64,000 nucleotides of DNA from positions 62,001-126,000 of the forward strand of contig CAUEFI010000005.1 in the NCBI GenBank assembly GCA_958477305.1. Direction: 5' to 3'. The notes under the pieces were generated by a model. The model searched no databases. It saw only the letters and a program-made list of their open reading frames with translations, and was not told the origin of the DNA. Numbering within the stretch: position 1 is the stretch's first letter; each line of letters starts with the position of its first letter. Origin of the DNA: HGM12998 sp900756495 (GTDB taxonomy: Bacteria; Bacillota; Clostridia; Oscillospirales; Oscillospiraceae). Below, in pieces: positions 1-7,774 of this stretch. A program made the translations under genes and the position numbers.

Positions 1-1332
1 GAATACCGTACATATGCGGCAGCATTTCCACCTGAGCGGGGGGAGCAGCTCACCGGTGTTCCGGCAGAGCAGATCGCAGCCGCAGCGCGTATAATTGCAC
101 TGGAGGGTCCCTTTGCCATTTATACCACCAGTTCGGGGACGGCTCATGCACCGAACAGTGTTCAGAGCTATCGGGCGGTGTTTTTGCTGGAGGCACTTAC
201 CGGTAATTTTGACCGGCCGGGCGGAAATCATGGCCCAGCTGGGGACTGGCTGCGGCTCAATGGGTTTCACCACGACGCACGTCCGCGTATTCATGTCGAG
301 GAGGAGTTCCAGGAGGGGCGGTTCCCCATATGGAATGCCCTGATCCCCAACGAGGGACAGGCGATGGGATTGGATGAGGCCATTCTGAGCGGTCATCCAT
401 ACCCCATTCGCAACATCGTTGCATTTGGTATGAATTTTCGTATGTTTCCTGAGTCCGAAAAAATGAGGAAGGCCTTGCTGGCAGCCGAATTCTTTGTCAA
501 TGTAGATTTGTTTCTGACAGACTCTTCCAAATATGCAGACCTTGTATTGCCATGTGCGGCGGCCCCGGAACGGGAGTACATCTACCATCTTCCAGGCAAT
601 CACCTCTTATATATGCCTCGGGTTTTGGAGGCAGGCGAACGACTCAATGACGTGGAGATACTCCAGGGCATCTGCAATGCACTGGACCTGCATGGTCCCC
701 TCACCGGAATGCGCAGCTTTGATGAGTATATGGAATGGATGCTGGAGCCTTCCGGCGTCACTCTGGAGGAACTCAAGTCCAGCCCTGAAGGGATACCTGC
801 GCGAACGACAAAAAAGATGTCGCTGTACCGGTATGAACGGGGCCTTGAGACACCCAGTGGAAAAGTAGAGTTTGTCTCAGGCCTTTTGGAACCGTATGAA
901 GGGCAGGCGGGCTATGACAAGCTCCCCGTTTTTAGGCCGTGTATGGAACAAAATCCTGCCCCGGAGAAATATCCCTTTATCCTGTGTGCAGGGGGACGGA
1001 GACCACAATTTTTCCACTCCCGTACCTACCGTGTCCCTTGGCTTGCCAATTTGGAGCCACATACGCTGGCGAGTCTCAATCCGGCGGATGCGGAGCGGCT
1101 GGGAATTCAAGATGGAGGCAGGCTGAAAGTAAAGACTCCGATAGGCGAGCGGACCTATCTGGCTGAGACTGTGCCCGGCGTACTTCCGGGGGTAATCTAT
1201 ATCGTCCACGACGATGAGGGGGACCAGAATGTCAATGATCTCATCGCCGCAGACTATCTGGACCCGCTGTCAGGATTTCCGGGCTACCGGTGCTATTTTT
1301 GCAGAGTAGAGCCTGCGGGGGGAGCAAGATGA
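1..1332 (+). CDS. Molybdopterin-dependent oxidoreductase, catalytic subunit (5' end outside window)
   Basis: This frame is open from base 1, so the N-terminus, including any Fe-S motif, lies outside the window. About 443 residues are visible. They cover the end of the central domain (a stretch with TDSSKYADLVLPCAAAPERE is typical of DMSO-reductase family enzymes) and the C-terminal molydopterin-dinucleotide binding barrel, starting near YPFILCAGGRRPQFFHSRTYR and closing with VNDLIAADYLDPLSGFPGYR. The stop overlaps the start of the next gene (ATGA), so the two are translationally coupled. The partner is a four-cluster ferredoxin, which fits a DMSO reductase-like electron-transfer pair. The substrate cannot be told from what is visible. 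Confidence 0.9.
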   Translation, partial: EYRTYAAAFPPERGEQLTGVPAEQIAAAARIIALEGPFAIYTTSSGTAHAPNSVQSYRAVFLLEALTGNFDRPGGNHGPAGDWLRLNGFHHDARPRIHVEEEFQEGRFPIWNALIPNEGQAMGLDEAILSGHPYPIRNIVAFGMNFRMFPESEKMRKALLAAEFFVNVDLFLTDSSKYADLVLPCAAAPEREYIYHLPGNHLLYMPRVLEAGERLNDVEILQGICNALDLHGPLTGMRSFDEYMEWMLEPSGVTLEELKSSPEGIPARTTKKMSLYRYERGLETPSGKVEFVSGLLEPYEGQAGYDKLPVFRPCMEQNPAPEKYPFILCAGGRRPQFFHSRTYRVPWLANLEPHTLASLNPADAERLGIQDGGRLKVKTPIGERTYLAETVPGVLPGVIYIVHDDEGDQNVNDLIAADYLDPLSGFPGYRCYFCRVEPAGGAR

Positions 1333-1745
1333 GCCGAGTTGTTGTTGATGACAGACGGTGTGTTGGCTGCCTCACATGCGTTGTGAGCTGCCTGGATCAC
1401 CACTATCCGGACACTGCTGTGGACGCTGTTCCGCTGCGTATCTACCGGCGGATGGTTTTTCCCTCTGGCCTTGTGCAGTACTGCACGGATAGCTGCCGCC
1501 ACTGTTCAGATGCACCCTGTATGGCGGTGTGTCCAGCAGGTGCGTTGCACCGTGATGAATATGGATTTGTTCAGATAAACCGAGATGCCTGTATTGGCTG
1601 TCAGGCCTGTGCAAGAGCCTGTCCTTACGGAATTCCTCGTTTTGGAAGCGATGGGAAGATGGTTAAGTGCGACGGCTGTGCCGGACAAGAACCCGCGTGT
1701 GTCTCATCCTGTAAACGGGGAGCGCTCAAAATAGATGGACAGTGA
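1329..1745 (+). CDS. 4Fe-4S ferredoxin-type electron transfer subunit
   Basis: A 138-residue protein with repeated ferredoxin motifs: CVGCLTCVVSC near residue 11, CRHCSDAPCMAVCP in the middle, CIGCQACARACP, and a last CDGCAGQEPACVSSC. This is the four-cluster pattern of DmsB/HycB-type subunits. It would pass electrons to or from the molybdenum subunit encoded just upstream. The ATG at 1329 is preferred because it overlaps the upstream stop codon. A longer frame starts at 1290, but its extra residues match nothing in the family. No membrane anchor gene follows; a long hairpin and then tRNA genes do. Confidence 0.92.
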   Translation: MSRVVVDDRRCVGCLTCVVSCLDHHYPDTAVDAVPLRIYRRMVFPSGLVQYCTDSCRHCSDAPCMAVCPAGALHRDEYGFVQINRDACIGCQACARACPYGIPRFGSDGKMVKCDGCAGQEPACVSSCKRGALKIDGQ

Positions 1746-1806
1746 TAAGCTGCCTGCAAAAAATATACGGTCCCAGTTCCATAAAGCAAAAGGAGATGAT
1801 AAACAT

Positions 1807-1845
1807 AACATTTCCCTGAGACGGAGACTGCCTCAGGGAAATGTT
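1807..1845. terminator. 14-bp perfect hairpin after the ferredoxin gene
   Basis: Arms 1807-1820 and 1832-1845 are perfectly complementary around an 11-nt loop, about 60 bp after the ferredoxin stop. There is no T-run after it, so it may be a weak terminator or an RNA 3' stabiliser. Confidence 0.5.
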
Positions 1846-1915
1846 ACGCCAAGGGTGCCGCCGCCGGCCTGTTTATTATTCGGGTATGGGCTGGCATTTT
1901 GGAGCGCCCAAGATC

Positions 1916-1952
1916 AAAAAATATCCAGAGCCTTATGGCTCTGGATATTTTT
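1916..1952 (-). terminator. Rho-independent terminator of the tRNA cluster
   Basis: A near-perfect stem (about 16 bp, 4-nt loop) begins directly at the tRNA-Val CCA end. Read on the minus strand it finishes in a run of T residues. The A-run on the other side may let it stop the plus-strand operon too. Confidence 0.8.
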
Positions 1953-2027
1953 GGTGGAGACAGCAGAACTCGAATCTGCGACCTCTCGCGTGTGAGGCGA
2001 GCGCTCTACCAGCTGAGCTATGCCTCC
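1952..2027 (-). tRNA. tRNA-Val (CAC)
   Basis: A 76-nt cloverleaf with encoded CCA. The acceptor stem GGAGGCA pairs with TGTCTCC with discriminator A. The anticodon stem CTCGC/GCGAG holds the loop CTCACAC, anticodon CAC. The T-arm has the GTTCGAGTC core. It is the last of three tRNAs on this strand. Confidence 0.95.
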
Positions 2028-2031
2028 ATGC

Positions 2032-2106
2032 TGGTGACCCGTACGGGACTCGAACCCGTGTTACCGCCGTGAAAGGGCGGTGTCTTAACCACTTGACCAA
2101 CGGGCC
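2032..2106 (-). tRNA. tRNA-Glu (TTC)
   Basis: A 75-nt cloverleaf with encoded CCA. The acceptor GGCCCGT pairs with ACGGGTC. The anticodon stem CCGCC/GGCGG holds the loop CTTTCAC, anticodon TTC. Only 4 nt separate it from tRNA-Val, so the two are co-transcribed. Confidence 0.95.
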
Positions 2107-2148
2107 ATGTTGCCCAAGCGGGCCGGGAACAATTCCGAAGGATAATGT

Positions 2149-2182
2149 TCCCAAGAGGCGGTATCGCCTCCGCCTCTTGGGA
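2149..2182 (-). other. Hairpin between tRNA-Met and tRNA-Glu
   Basis: A 13-bp perfect stem (2149-2161 with 2170-2182) starts one base after the tRNA-Met CCA end. There is no T-run. It is probably a processing or stability element in the tRNA precursor. Confidence 0.5.
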
Positions 2183-2183
2183 G

Positions 2184-2260
2184 TGGTAGCGGCGACTGGA
2201 TTTGAACCGGTGACACCGCGGGTATGAACCGCGTGCTCTAGCCAACTGAGCTACGCCGCC
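2184..2260 (-). tRNA. tRNA-Met (CAT), elongator
   Basis: A 77-nt cloverleaf with encoded CCA. The anticodon stem CGCGG/CCGCG holds the loop TTCATAC, anticodon CAT. The initiator-specific run of three G-C pairs next to the loop is absent and the first acceptor pair is G-U, as in Bacillus elongator tRNA-Met. A tRNA-Ile2 identity is less likely given that close resemblance. Confidence 0.92.
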
Positions 2261-2338
2261 AGATGACACCCTGCCAAACAGGGCATGAATCAGTATACCC
2301 GATAGACTTAAAATTGTCAAGGTTTTTATGCGGGAAAA

Positions 2339-3034
2339 TCAGTCAATTTTATAGCCAACACCCCAGACTGTCTTAATAAAGCGGGGATTGCGGCTGGGTT
2401 CTCCCATTTTCTCCCGAAGACGGCGAATGTGGACCATGACCGTATTGTTTCGATCCAGATATTTTTCGCCCCACACGGACTCAAAGAGCCTTTCCGCCGA
2501 AATGACCTGTCCACGGTTCTCACACAGCATCCAAAGGATATCGAATTCAATGGGGGTCAGGGAGAGGGAGCGGTCATAGAGCTGACATTCATGGGTGCCT
2601 CGGTTAATGACGAGACCGTTAAAATCAATTATCTCACCAGCGGGGACATTTTTGTCGCTTTCATTGTACCGGGTATACCGACGCAGTTGGGCTTTTACCC
2701 GTGCAACAAGCTCCAGAGGATTGAACGGTTTTGTAATATAGTCGTCGGCGCCGATGGTAAGGCCGGTAATTTTGTCCATGTCATCTGCCTTTGCCGTGAG
2801 CATCAAAACAGGGAAGCAGTGCTCCCGGCGAATCTCACCACAGAGCGTGAAACCAGAGAGATCAGGAAGCATTACATCCAGGATAGCCAGGTCCAGTTCT
2901 TTTTCACGGACACAGGTAAGCGCTTGGGCCCCAGTGGTGCACTTATAGACAGTGCAGCCCTCACTTTTCAGATAGACTTCCACCAGATCGGCAATCTCCG
3001 GTTCATCATCCACAATCAAAATGCTGGCATCCAC
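2339..3034 (-). CDS. OmpR-family response regulator, VanR-like
   Basis: A 231-residue regulator. The receiver domain (about 1-118) has acidic residues DDE at 9-11, phospho-acceptor D53 (LDVMLP), T80 and K102 (TKPF). The winged-helix domain (about 135-231) ends in RFIKTVWGVGYKID. Several stretches (EIADLVEVYLK, KITGLTIGADDYITKPF, VARVKAQLRRY, SLTPIEFDIL) are very close to what I recall of enterococcal VanR. The start is GTG at 3034, with GAGG four bases upstream. No kinase gene adjoins it; a VanS-like kinase lies at 5800-6936 on the other strand. No vanH, vanA or vanX homologue is in the window, so a resistance role is not supported. Confidence 0.9.
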   Translation of the reverse strand: MDASILIVDDEPEIADLVEVYLKSEGCTVYKCTTGAQALTCVREKELDLAILDVMLPDLSGFTLCGEIRREHCFPVLMLTAKADDMDKITGLTIGADDYITKPFNPLELVARVKAQLRRYTRYNESDKNVPAGEIIDFNGLVINRGTHECQLYDRSLSLTPIEFDILWMLCENRGQVISAERLFESVWGEKYLDRNNTVMVHIRRLREKMGEPSRNPRFIKTVWGVGYKID

Positions 3035-3057
3035 ATGTCCTCACACCTTTCCAACGC

Positions 3058-3087
3058 ATTATAGCTGGCTTTAGGGCTTAGCGTCAA
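3058..3087 (-). promoter_or_regulatory. Sigma-A promoter of the VanR-like gene
   Basis: On the minus strand, TTGACG, an 18-bp spacer and a perfect TATAAT lie about 25 bp upstream of the GTG start. Confidence 0.75.
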
Positions 3088-3121
3088 GTGTGACGAAAAA
3101 ATGATCAGAAAAAGGTAAGAA

Positions 3122-3150
3122 ATTCGCCCGGAGATACTCCCCGGGCGAAT
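3122..3150 (-). terminator. Terminator of the collagen-like gene
   Basis: A 10-bp GC-rich stem (3122-3131 with 3141-3150) sits two bases after the collagen-like stop codon. It is followed on the minus strand by TTTCTTACC. Confidence 0.75.
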
Positions 3151-3152
3151 AG

Positions 3153-4019
3153 TTATGACAAATTTGCAACTGAAAATAGGTTAATAACCCCGGTGAACCC
3201 TGTATTGGCGGTGCCGCTGGACAGAAAGCGGAGGTAACCTGTTACTGGGATATATAAAAGCAAGCTCCCTGAGACCGAGAGGGGACCCGCAGCCGTAGCA
3301 TAAGCGGTTGCAGTGGCATCGTGATTTTCCTCCAAACCAAGAACCGGGGTAATACGCAGGAATTGACCTGCCTCAGCCTGGCACTGGATGGTATAAGAGC
3401 AGAAGTAGATCCGTCGGGGCGACAGCGAAATTGTCTGCTCGTCAGACTCTAAATGAATAGCGTTAGAAATGACATCCACGAGATACTGGGTCAGCCGAAG
3501 ATATGCTCCCGCAGGGTAACTGCCGGGCTGTATCACAAATTGACTAAAAGGCAGTCGTTCGTTCCCGGAAGGACCTGGAGTACCAGTTGGGCCTGTGGCA
3601 CCAGTGGTACCAGCTGGGCCTGTTGGGCCGGGGGGGCCAGCAGGCCCTGTGGGACCAGTTGGCCCTGTAGGGCCGGAGATACCCTGTATGCCTTGGGGAC
3701 CGGCTGGACCAATGGGCCCCTGGAGCCCGTCGAGGCCTTGAGGGCCTGCAGGACCTGTAGCGCCAGTAGATCCGGTCGCACCGGTCGGCCCAGTGGGACC
3801 GGTGCGGCCTGTGATACTGGGTCCTGTAGGGCCGGGCGTTCCTGTTGCTCCTGCAGGACCTACAGGGCCTGTAGCGCCAGTTGCGCCGGTAGGACCTGCA
3901 GGGCCTGTAGCGCCAGTATTACCCGTAGGCCCTGTAGGCCCCGTAGGACCAGGAATAGGGCCGGTTGGACAGGGGGGCGGTGGACAGCAGCCCCCCGGAG
4001 TCGAACAAAGATGATACAT
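3153..4019 (-). CDS. Collagen-like triple-helix repeat protein (BclA-type)
   Basis: A 288-residue protein in three parts. Residues 1-18 are short and rich in Cys and Pro. About 45 Gly-X-Y triplets (roughly 19-153) follow, mostly GPT, GAT and GPA with one irregular SIT insertion. A C-terminal domain of about 135 residues (from NERLPFSQFVIQPG to the end) has the beta-rich, partly hydrophobic character of the trimerising heads of BclA and related exosporium proteins. Such proteins usually form hair-like filaments on spores or cells. No Sec signal or LPXTG is visible, which fits spore-surface assembly from the mother cell. AGGAGGT lies about 7 nt before the ATG. The repeat tract encodes strongly biased shadow frames and may vary in length between strains. 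Confidence 0.9.
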   Translation of the reverse strand: MYHLCSTPGGCCPPPPCPTGPIPGPTGPTGPTGNTGATGPAGPTGATGATGPVGPAGATGTPGPTGPSITGRTGPTGPTGATGSTGATGPAGPQGLDGLQGPIGPAGPQGIQGISGPTGPTGPTGPAGPPGPTGPAGTTGATGPTGTPGPSGNERLPFSQFVIQPGSYPAGAYLRLTQYLVDVISNAIHLESDEQTISLSPRRIYFCSYTIQCQAEAGQFLRITPVLGLEENHDATATAYATAAGPLSVSGSLLLYIPVTGYLRFLSSGTANTGFTGVINLFSVANLS

Positions 4020-4193
4020 GATATGACCTCCTGAGCCAGTATATGCAGCGGCAGAAGAGGGGGAGAATAGGGGTGGCTTAAAGGAAAAATCTGTGGTATA
4101 ATCACTTCAATATGGCTATGATACGTATATATAGGGAGATAGATATTCAGTGTGTGCCGGCTCAGGCTGACGGCCAGTGCGGCCGTAAAGGAT

Positions 4194-4224
4194 ATGATAG
4201 CATGGACAAAATCCATGCTATCAT
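4194..4224. promoter_or_regulatory. Perfect 13-bp inverted repeat upstream of the SprT-like gene
   Basis: Arms 4194-4206 and 4212-4224 are perfectly complementary around a 5-nt A-rich loop, 36 bp before the ATG at 4261. It is followed by CATTTT, so it could be a weak attenuator. The AT-rich, operator-like arms also suit a protein binding site. Confidence 0.45.
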
Positions 4225-4260
4225 CATTTTAAGGATATACAGATTGTGGGAGAATAAGAG

Positions 4261-4749
4261 ATGAATGACCTTGACGCATTGCTGGTGCAGGTATTAAAAC
4301 AGGCCAGGGAAATTCAAATACCGGTTTCGAACCGAATTGACGCCCATGTGGCGGTAAATCGACGGGCGGTATCCCGTCTGGGGTGCTGTATCAGGACAGA
4401 GAAGGAATATCGAATTGAGCTTGCAGCGGGGCTGCTCCATGCAGAAGAGCGGGCATGCCTGCAGACGCTGGCACATGAGATCCTCCATACATGCCCAGGC
4501 TGCCGGGACCATGGGCCTCTGTGGCGGGAATATGCTGCCCGGATGAACGCCTCCTATAGCTATTGTATCTCGCGGACCGGAAGTATGAGCGCCCTGGGCG
4601 TTGCGCCGCCTAGAAAGGCCCTATATCTGCTGGTGTGCAGTGCCTGCGGGCAGCGATTTGAGCGATACCGAGCCTCCGCCCTGGTCAAGTACCCGGAGCG
4701 GTACCGGTGTACCTGCGGGGGGAAGCTGAAACAGATCTCCCGATCGTAA
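4261..4749 (+). CDS. SprT-like zinc metalloprotease
   Basis: A 162-residue protein with the HExxH zinc-protease motif in LAHEILHTCPGC near residue 81, and a following His in the helix, as in SprT/Spartan-like domains. The C-terminal part has a four-cysteine zinc ribbon: CSACG about 40 residues from the end and CTCGG close to the end. Family members are cytosolic; eukaryotic Spartan cuts DNA-protein crosslinks, but the bacterial role is unclear. It begins a run of four closely spaced genes: flippase-like, VanS-like kinase and GNAT follow at gaps of 1-8 bp. Confidence 0.85.
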   Translation: MNDLDALLVQVLKQAREIQIPVSNRIDAHVAVNRRAVSRLGCCIRTEKEYRIELAAGLLHAEERACLQTLAHEILHTCPGCRDHGPLWREYAARMNASYSYCISRTGSMSALGVAPPRKALYLLVCSACGQRFERYRASALVKYPERYRCTCGGKLKQISRS

Positions 4750-4756
4750 GGGTGTG

Positions 4757-5791
4757 ATGGTTACGAAAGAAAAAAAGAAGATGCTGGCCAACCGGATTTT
4801 TTCCGGTGTAGGGCTTGGAATTGGCGCAGCTATCCTGATTTGGCTGGTATTTTATGTGCGGCGGCATATGGATGTGGCCCAAGTACTGCGCTCTATGCGG
4901 CCCATTTGGCTGGTGGGGGCTGTGCTGTGTGTTCCAGTCAGCGAGTCCATTGACGCGCTGATTTTCTACTTTATGGGACGCCGGGCGGGATGCAGGCCTA
5001 AACTGGCCGGATGCTTTGATACCACCTATATTGGAGAGTTCTATTTTAAGCTGGGGCCCGCCGGAGCGCCGGTCCAGATCAAGCTGATGCTGGATGCGGG
5101 CTTCCCCGGTACCGCCACCGCCAGTATTTATGTGTGGAAGTTTGTGGCCAATGCGATCGTCTATGCGGTCATTTCAACAGGAGCCCTGGTGATTAAGGGG
5201 CTGGTGTACCATGAGCGGATCGCACCGGCCACCCTGGTAGGGGCCGGAATCCTGCTGGGGCTTTATGTACTGCTGTGCGTGCTGGCCATTATGTGTGCTG
5301 TGCGCCCGGCCCCTGTCCAGCGCCTTGCCCGCTGGATTCTGGTAAAGCTCTCCCGAAAGATTAAGCCGCTGGCCAGAGAGGGCCGGGTGGAAAAGGCCAT
5401 GGCCAGACTTGAGGAGATATGCAGCCAGTTAAGGGAATACCGAGGGGATCGGAAGATGCTGTTAGGGCTCTTTGTGGGGATGTCGGCTGAAATTATTACC
5501 CTGTTTGCCATCCCGTGTTTCCTTTACCTGGGGTTGGGATTATCGGGGCACAGCCTGATCGAGGTCTTGCTGACACAGGGGCTGGTGATGCTTATTACCC
5601 GTATTGTCATGCTGCCTGGCAATGTAGGCGGTGCGGAGGGCAGCTTTCTCCTCTTTATGGCACCTATTTTTGGCGAGACATTCCCAGTGGCACTGGTGCT
5701 GTGGCGATTTGCCTCCTTTGTGGAAGTTCTGATCCTGGGAGGCGCATGGTCTGTAGTCCGTTTTGCCGTTCGGACGCTTCGGCGAAGGTAG
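4757..5791 (+). CDS. Flippase-like domain membrane protein (LPG synthase TM / UPF0104 family)
   Basis: A 344-residue polytopic protein with about 7-8 hydrophobic helices, first at roughly residues 14-33. Family landmarks are GEFYFKLGPAGAPVQIKLML near residue 92 and LLTQGLVMLITRIVMLPGNVGGAEGSFLLFMAPIFGE near 275, the conserved G-x-x-GG-x-E core of COG0392 proteins. Relatives include the flippase half of MprF and AglD-type proteins, which move or support lipid-linked substrates. No synthase domain is attached, so the cargo is unknown. ATG 4757 is preferred over GTG 4754 because of spacing from AAGG. Confidence 0.85.
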   Translation: MVTKEKKKMLANRIFSGVGLGIGAAILIWLVFYVRRHMDVAQVLRSMRPIWLVGAVLCVPVSESIDALIFYFMGRRAGCRPKLAGCFDTTYIGEFYFKLGPAGAPVQIKLMLDAGFPGTATASIYVWKFVANAIVYAVISTGALVIKGLVYHERIAPATLVGAGILLGLYVLLCVLAIMCAVRPAPVQRLARWILVKLSRKIKPLAREGRVEKAMARLEEICSQLREYRGDRKMLLGLFVGMSAEIITLFAIPCFLYLGLGLSGHSLIEVLLTQGLVMLITRIVMLPGNVGGAEGSFLLFMAPIFGETFPVALVLWRFASFVEVLILGGAWSVVRFAVRTLRRR

Positions 5792-5799
5792 GCGCTGCC

Positions 5800-6936
5800 A
5801 TGAACAAAAAGAAATATACAAGGCTTAAGCTGAAAATGCTGCTGCTGGTCGTTGTGGGGACTATGTTGGCGGGAGCAGTGGGGATCTTTTTGCTGGAGGT
5901 AGTGGTGGACGGAGTTCTGCAGGATCCTGTCGCCCGTGTCTTTGTCTGGGGGGCACAGACGCTCTTTGGACATACCGCTCAGGAGGCATTGGATCTCTAT
6001 CAGCTCTATATCCGCAATCATAAGCCGGAGATCCTGACGGTGGGCATTATCATCCTGATGCTTATCGCATTCTACATTGTTATGGGGCGTTTTACACGCT
6101 GGCTGGATCAGATTGGCACGGCCACCCGCCAAGTGGTGGGGGAGACCGGAGAACCTGTCAGGCTTTCCAAGGAGCTTGCGCCGCTGGAAGAGGACCTGAA
6201 TGCAATCCGGCGGCAGCTGCGGGCGCGGGAGGAGGCCAGCCGAGAGAGTGAGAAGCGGAAGACGGATCTGGTGGCATTTTTGGCCCATGATCTCAAGACC
6301 CCGCTGACATCGGTAGTGGGCTATCTCACCCTCTTGCGGGATGATCCCGGGCTGACCCCCCAGCAGCGGGCCAAGTACACCGGCATTGCGCTGGACAAGG
6401 CTGTGAGGCTGGAGGAGCTGTTGGCTGAATTCTTCGACATCACCCGTATGGATCTGAAAGGGGAAATGGATCACATGGTCCCCATTCAGCTTACCATGCT
6501 GCTGGAGCAGCTCACGGATGAATTCTACCCTCTGTTTGCCGAAAAAGAGTTGGTCTGCGCGACTGAAATTGAACACCACCTAGTGGTGTTCGGCGACCCG
6601 GACAAACTTGCCCGGGTCTTTGATAATGTACTCCGCAACGCAGTAAGCTATAGTATTCCAGGGGGACGGGTGGAGATCTTGGCCAGACGGAACGGGAGTC
6701 AGGCTGAGATTGTGGTGCGCAATGAGGGGCTGGAGATCCCTGAGGGGGAGCTGGCCAATATTTTTCAAAAGTTTTACCGGCTGGACGCCGCCCGCTCCAG
6801 CCGTACTGGCGGAGCGGGGTTGGGACTTGCTATCGCCAAGGAAATTGTGGAGCTCCACGGAGGGGCCATTCGGGCTGAGAGCAACGGCCGCCTGACCAGC
6901 TTCGTCATTACGCTGCCGATTTATGAGGAGGATTGA
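5800..6936 (+). CDS. Sensor histidine kinase, VanS-like
   Basis: A 378-residue kinase. TM helix 1 is at about 12-34, a short external loop contains DLYQLYIRNHKPE, TM helix 2 is at about 78-96, then HAMP-like linker, HisKA with H163 in LAHDLKTPLTSVVGYL, and HATPase with the N box DNVLRNAVSYS and glycine boxes in SSRTGGAGLGLAIAKEIVELHGG. The order and wording closely follow what I recall of VanS, including the short extracellular loop and FYRLDAARSS. Its likely partner is the VanR-like regulator on the opposite strand at 2339-3034. The start is the ATG nine bases after the flippase stop, preceded by GAAGG. Confidence 0.92.
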   Translation: MNKKKYTRLKLKMLLLVVVGTMLAGAVGIFLLEVVVDGVLQDPVARVFVWGAQTLFGHTAQEALDLYQLYIRNHKPEILTVGIIILMLIAFYIVMGRFTRWLDQIGTATRQVVGETGEPVRLSKELAPLEEDLNAIRRQLRAREEASRESEKRKTDLVAFLAHDLKTPLTSVVGYLTLLRDDPGLTPQQRAKYTGIALDKAVRLEELLAEFFDITRMDLKGEMDHMVPIQLTMLLEQLTDEFYPLFAEKELVCATEIEHHLVVFGDPDKLARVFDNVLRNAVSYSIPGGRVEILARRNGSQAEIVVRNEGLEIPEGELANIFQKFYRLDAARSSRTGGAGLGLAIAKEIVELHGGAIRAESNGRLTSFVITLPIYEED

Positions 6937-6937
6937 C

Positions 6938-7645
6938 ATGGACTCCAGCGAAGCTGCCCGTGTCTTCCTGGCGGAGAACACGCTGTTACATATGAACATG
7001 CTGGAGATTCTCCGCAGGGGAAGCGGCGACATTCTTTATGCCGGCCCAGATGGAGTCCTCCTCCGAGACAGGCAGAGCGGAGCTTATTTCATGGCCTCCG
7101 CCGGCGCTGAGTCCGATGGAAGGCTGCTGGATCTGCTGCCTGGTGACACCGGCTTATTTGTAGGGCATCATCTGCGGTATAAGGGAGAGGCCGCCCGGCG
7201 GTTCCGGCTGAGAGAGGAGCAAATCTGCTACCAAGCGGCCTGGATGCGGCCGGAACTGCCTGTGGTGCCGGAGATAAGCGGAGTACTGCGCCTGCTGGAC
7301 CGCAGCCACGCGGCCTATGTGTATGAGCACTATAGCCACCCCTTTGGCGGTGTGGCCTATGTGGAAAAGGTCATTGAACGAGGAATGGTGGGCGCCTTTG
7401 TAGACGGCGTGCTGGCCGGATTCGCAGGCTTCCATGATGAGGGCTCCATCGGACTGCTGGAGGTTCTGCCGGAATACCGGCGCCGGGGGCTGGGAGAGGC
7501 CCTGCTCTGCGCCGCTGTCCGATTGGCCCTGGAGCGGGGACAGTATGCGTTCGGACAGGTTTTTACTGATAACAGACCCTCGCTGGCCCTCCAGCGTAAA
7601 GTGGGAATGACGGTGTCGGAGGATATTTTGTACTGGTTGTTTTAG
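6938..7645 (+). CDS. GNAT-family N-acetyltransferase
   Basis: A 235-residue protein. The C-terminal GNAT domain is clear from about residue 125: AGFAGFHDEGSIGLLEVLPEYRRRGLGEALL is the acetyl-CoA motif A (R/Q-x-x-G-x-G/A form), followed by FGQVFTDNRPSLALQRKVGM. The N-terminal half resembles a degenerate second GNAT fold. The substrate is unknown. The start at 6938 follows GAGGAGG and lies one base after the kinase stop, so it is in the kinase operon. An in-frame ATG at 6923 lies inside the kinase gene and is less likely. Confidence 0.88.
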   Translation: MDSSEAARVFLAENTLLHMNMLEILRRGSGDILYAGPDGVLLRDRQSGAYFMASAGAESDGRLLDLLPGDTGLFVGHHLRYKGEAARRFRLREEQICYQAAWMRPELPVVPEISGVLRLLDRSHAAYVYEHYSHPFGGVAYVEKVIERGMVGAFVDGVLAGFAGFHDEGSIGLLEVLPEYRRRGLGEALLCAAVRLALERGQYAFGQVFTDNRPSLALQRKVGMTVSEDILYWLF

Positions 7646-7708
7646 CCAAAGGGAGAACCTGGAGACTCCCGCTGGAACACAGGATTTGCAGAGGGAGCCA
7701 GTATATAG

Positions 7709-7753
7709 ACGGGTGGACCTCCGAACGCCTTTGGCGTTCGGAGGTCCACCCGT
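7709..7753. terminator. Perfect 21-bp hairpin between convergent genes
   Basis: Arms 7709-7729 and 7733-7753 match perfectly around a TTT loop. It lies between the convergent GNAT and mnmE genes. There is no clear T-run, but its position suggests a two-way terminator. The length and perfection are unusual and could also mark a small mobile repeat. Confidence 0.65.
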
Positions 7754-7774
7754 TGTCCAATTGGAAGACAGCTG

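Noticed and set aside
3577..3995. CRISPR array
   Set aside because: The repeated units are collagen codons of 9-bp period with no spacer structure; no cas genes are present and no CRISPR array is seen in the window.
3453..4034. Long plus-strand frames across the collagen repeat
   Set aside because: They are shadows of the Gly-X-Y triplet repeat; no ribosome site or domain.
2339..6936. A vancomycin resistance locus
   Set aside because: Only the regulator and kinase types resemble VanR and VanS; no vanH, vanA, vanX, vanY or vanZ-like gene is present.
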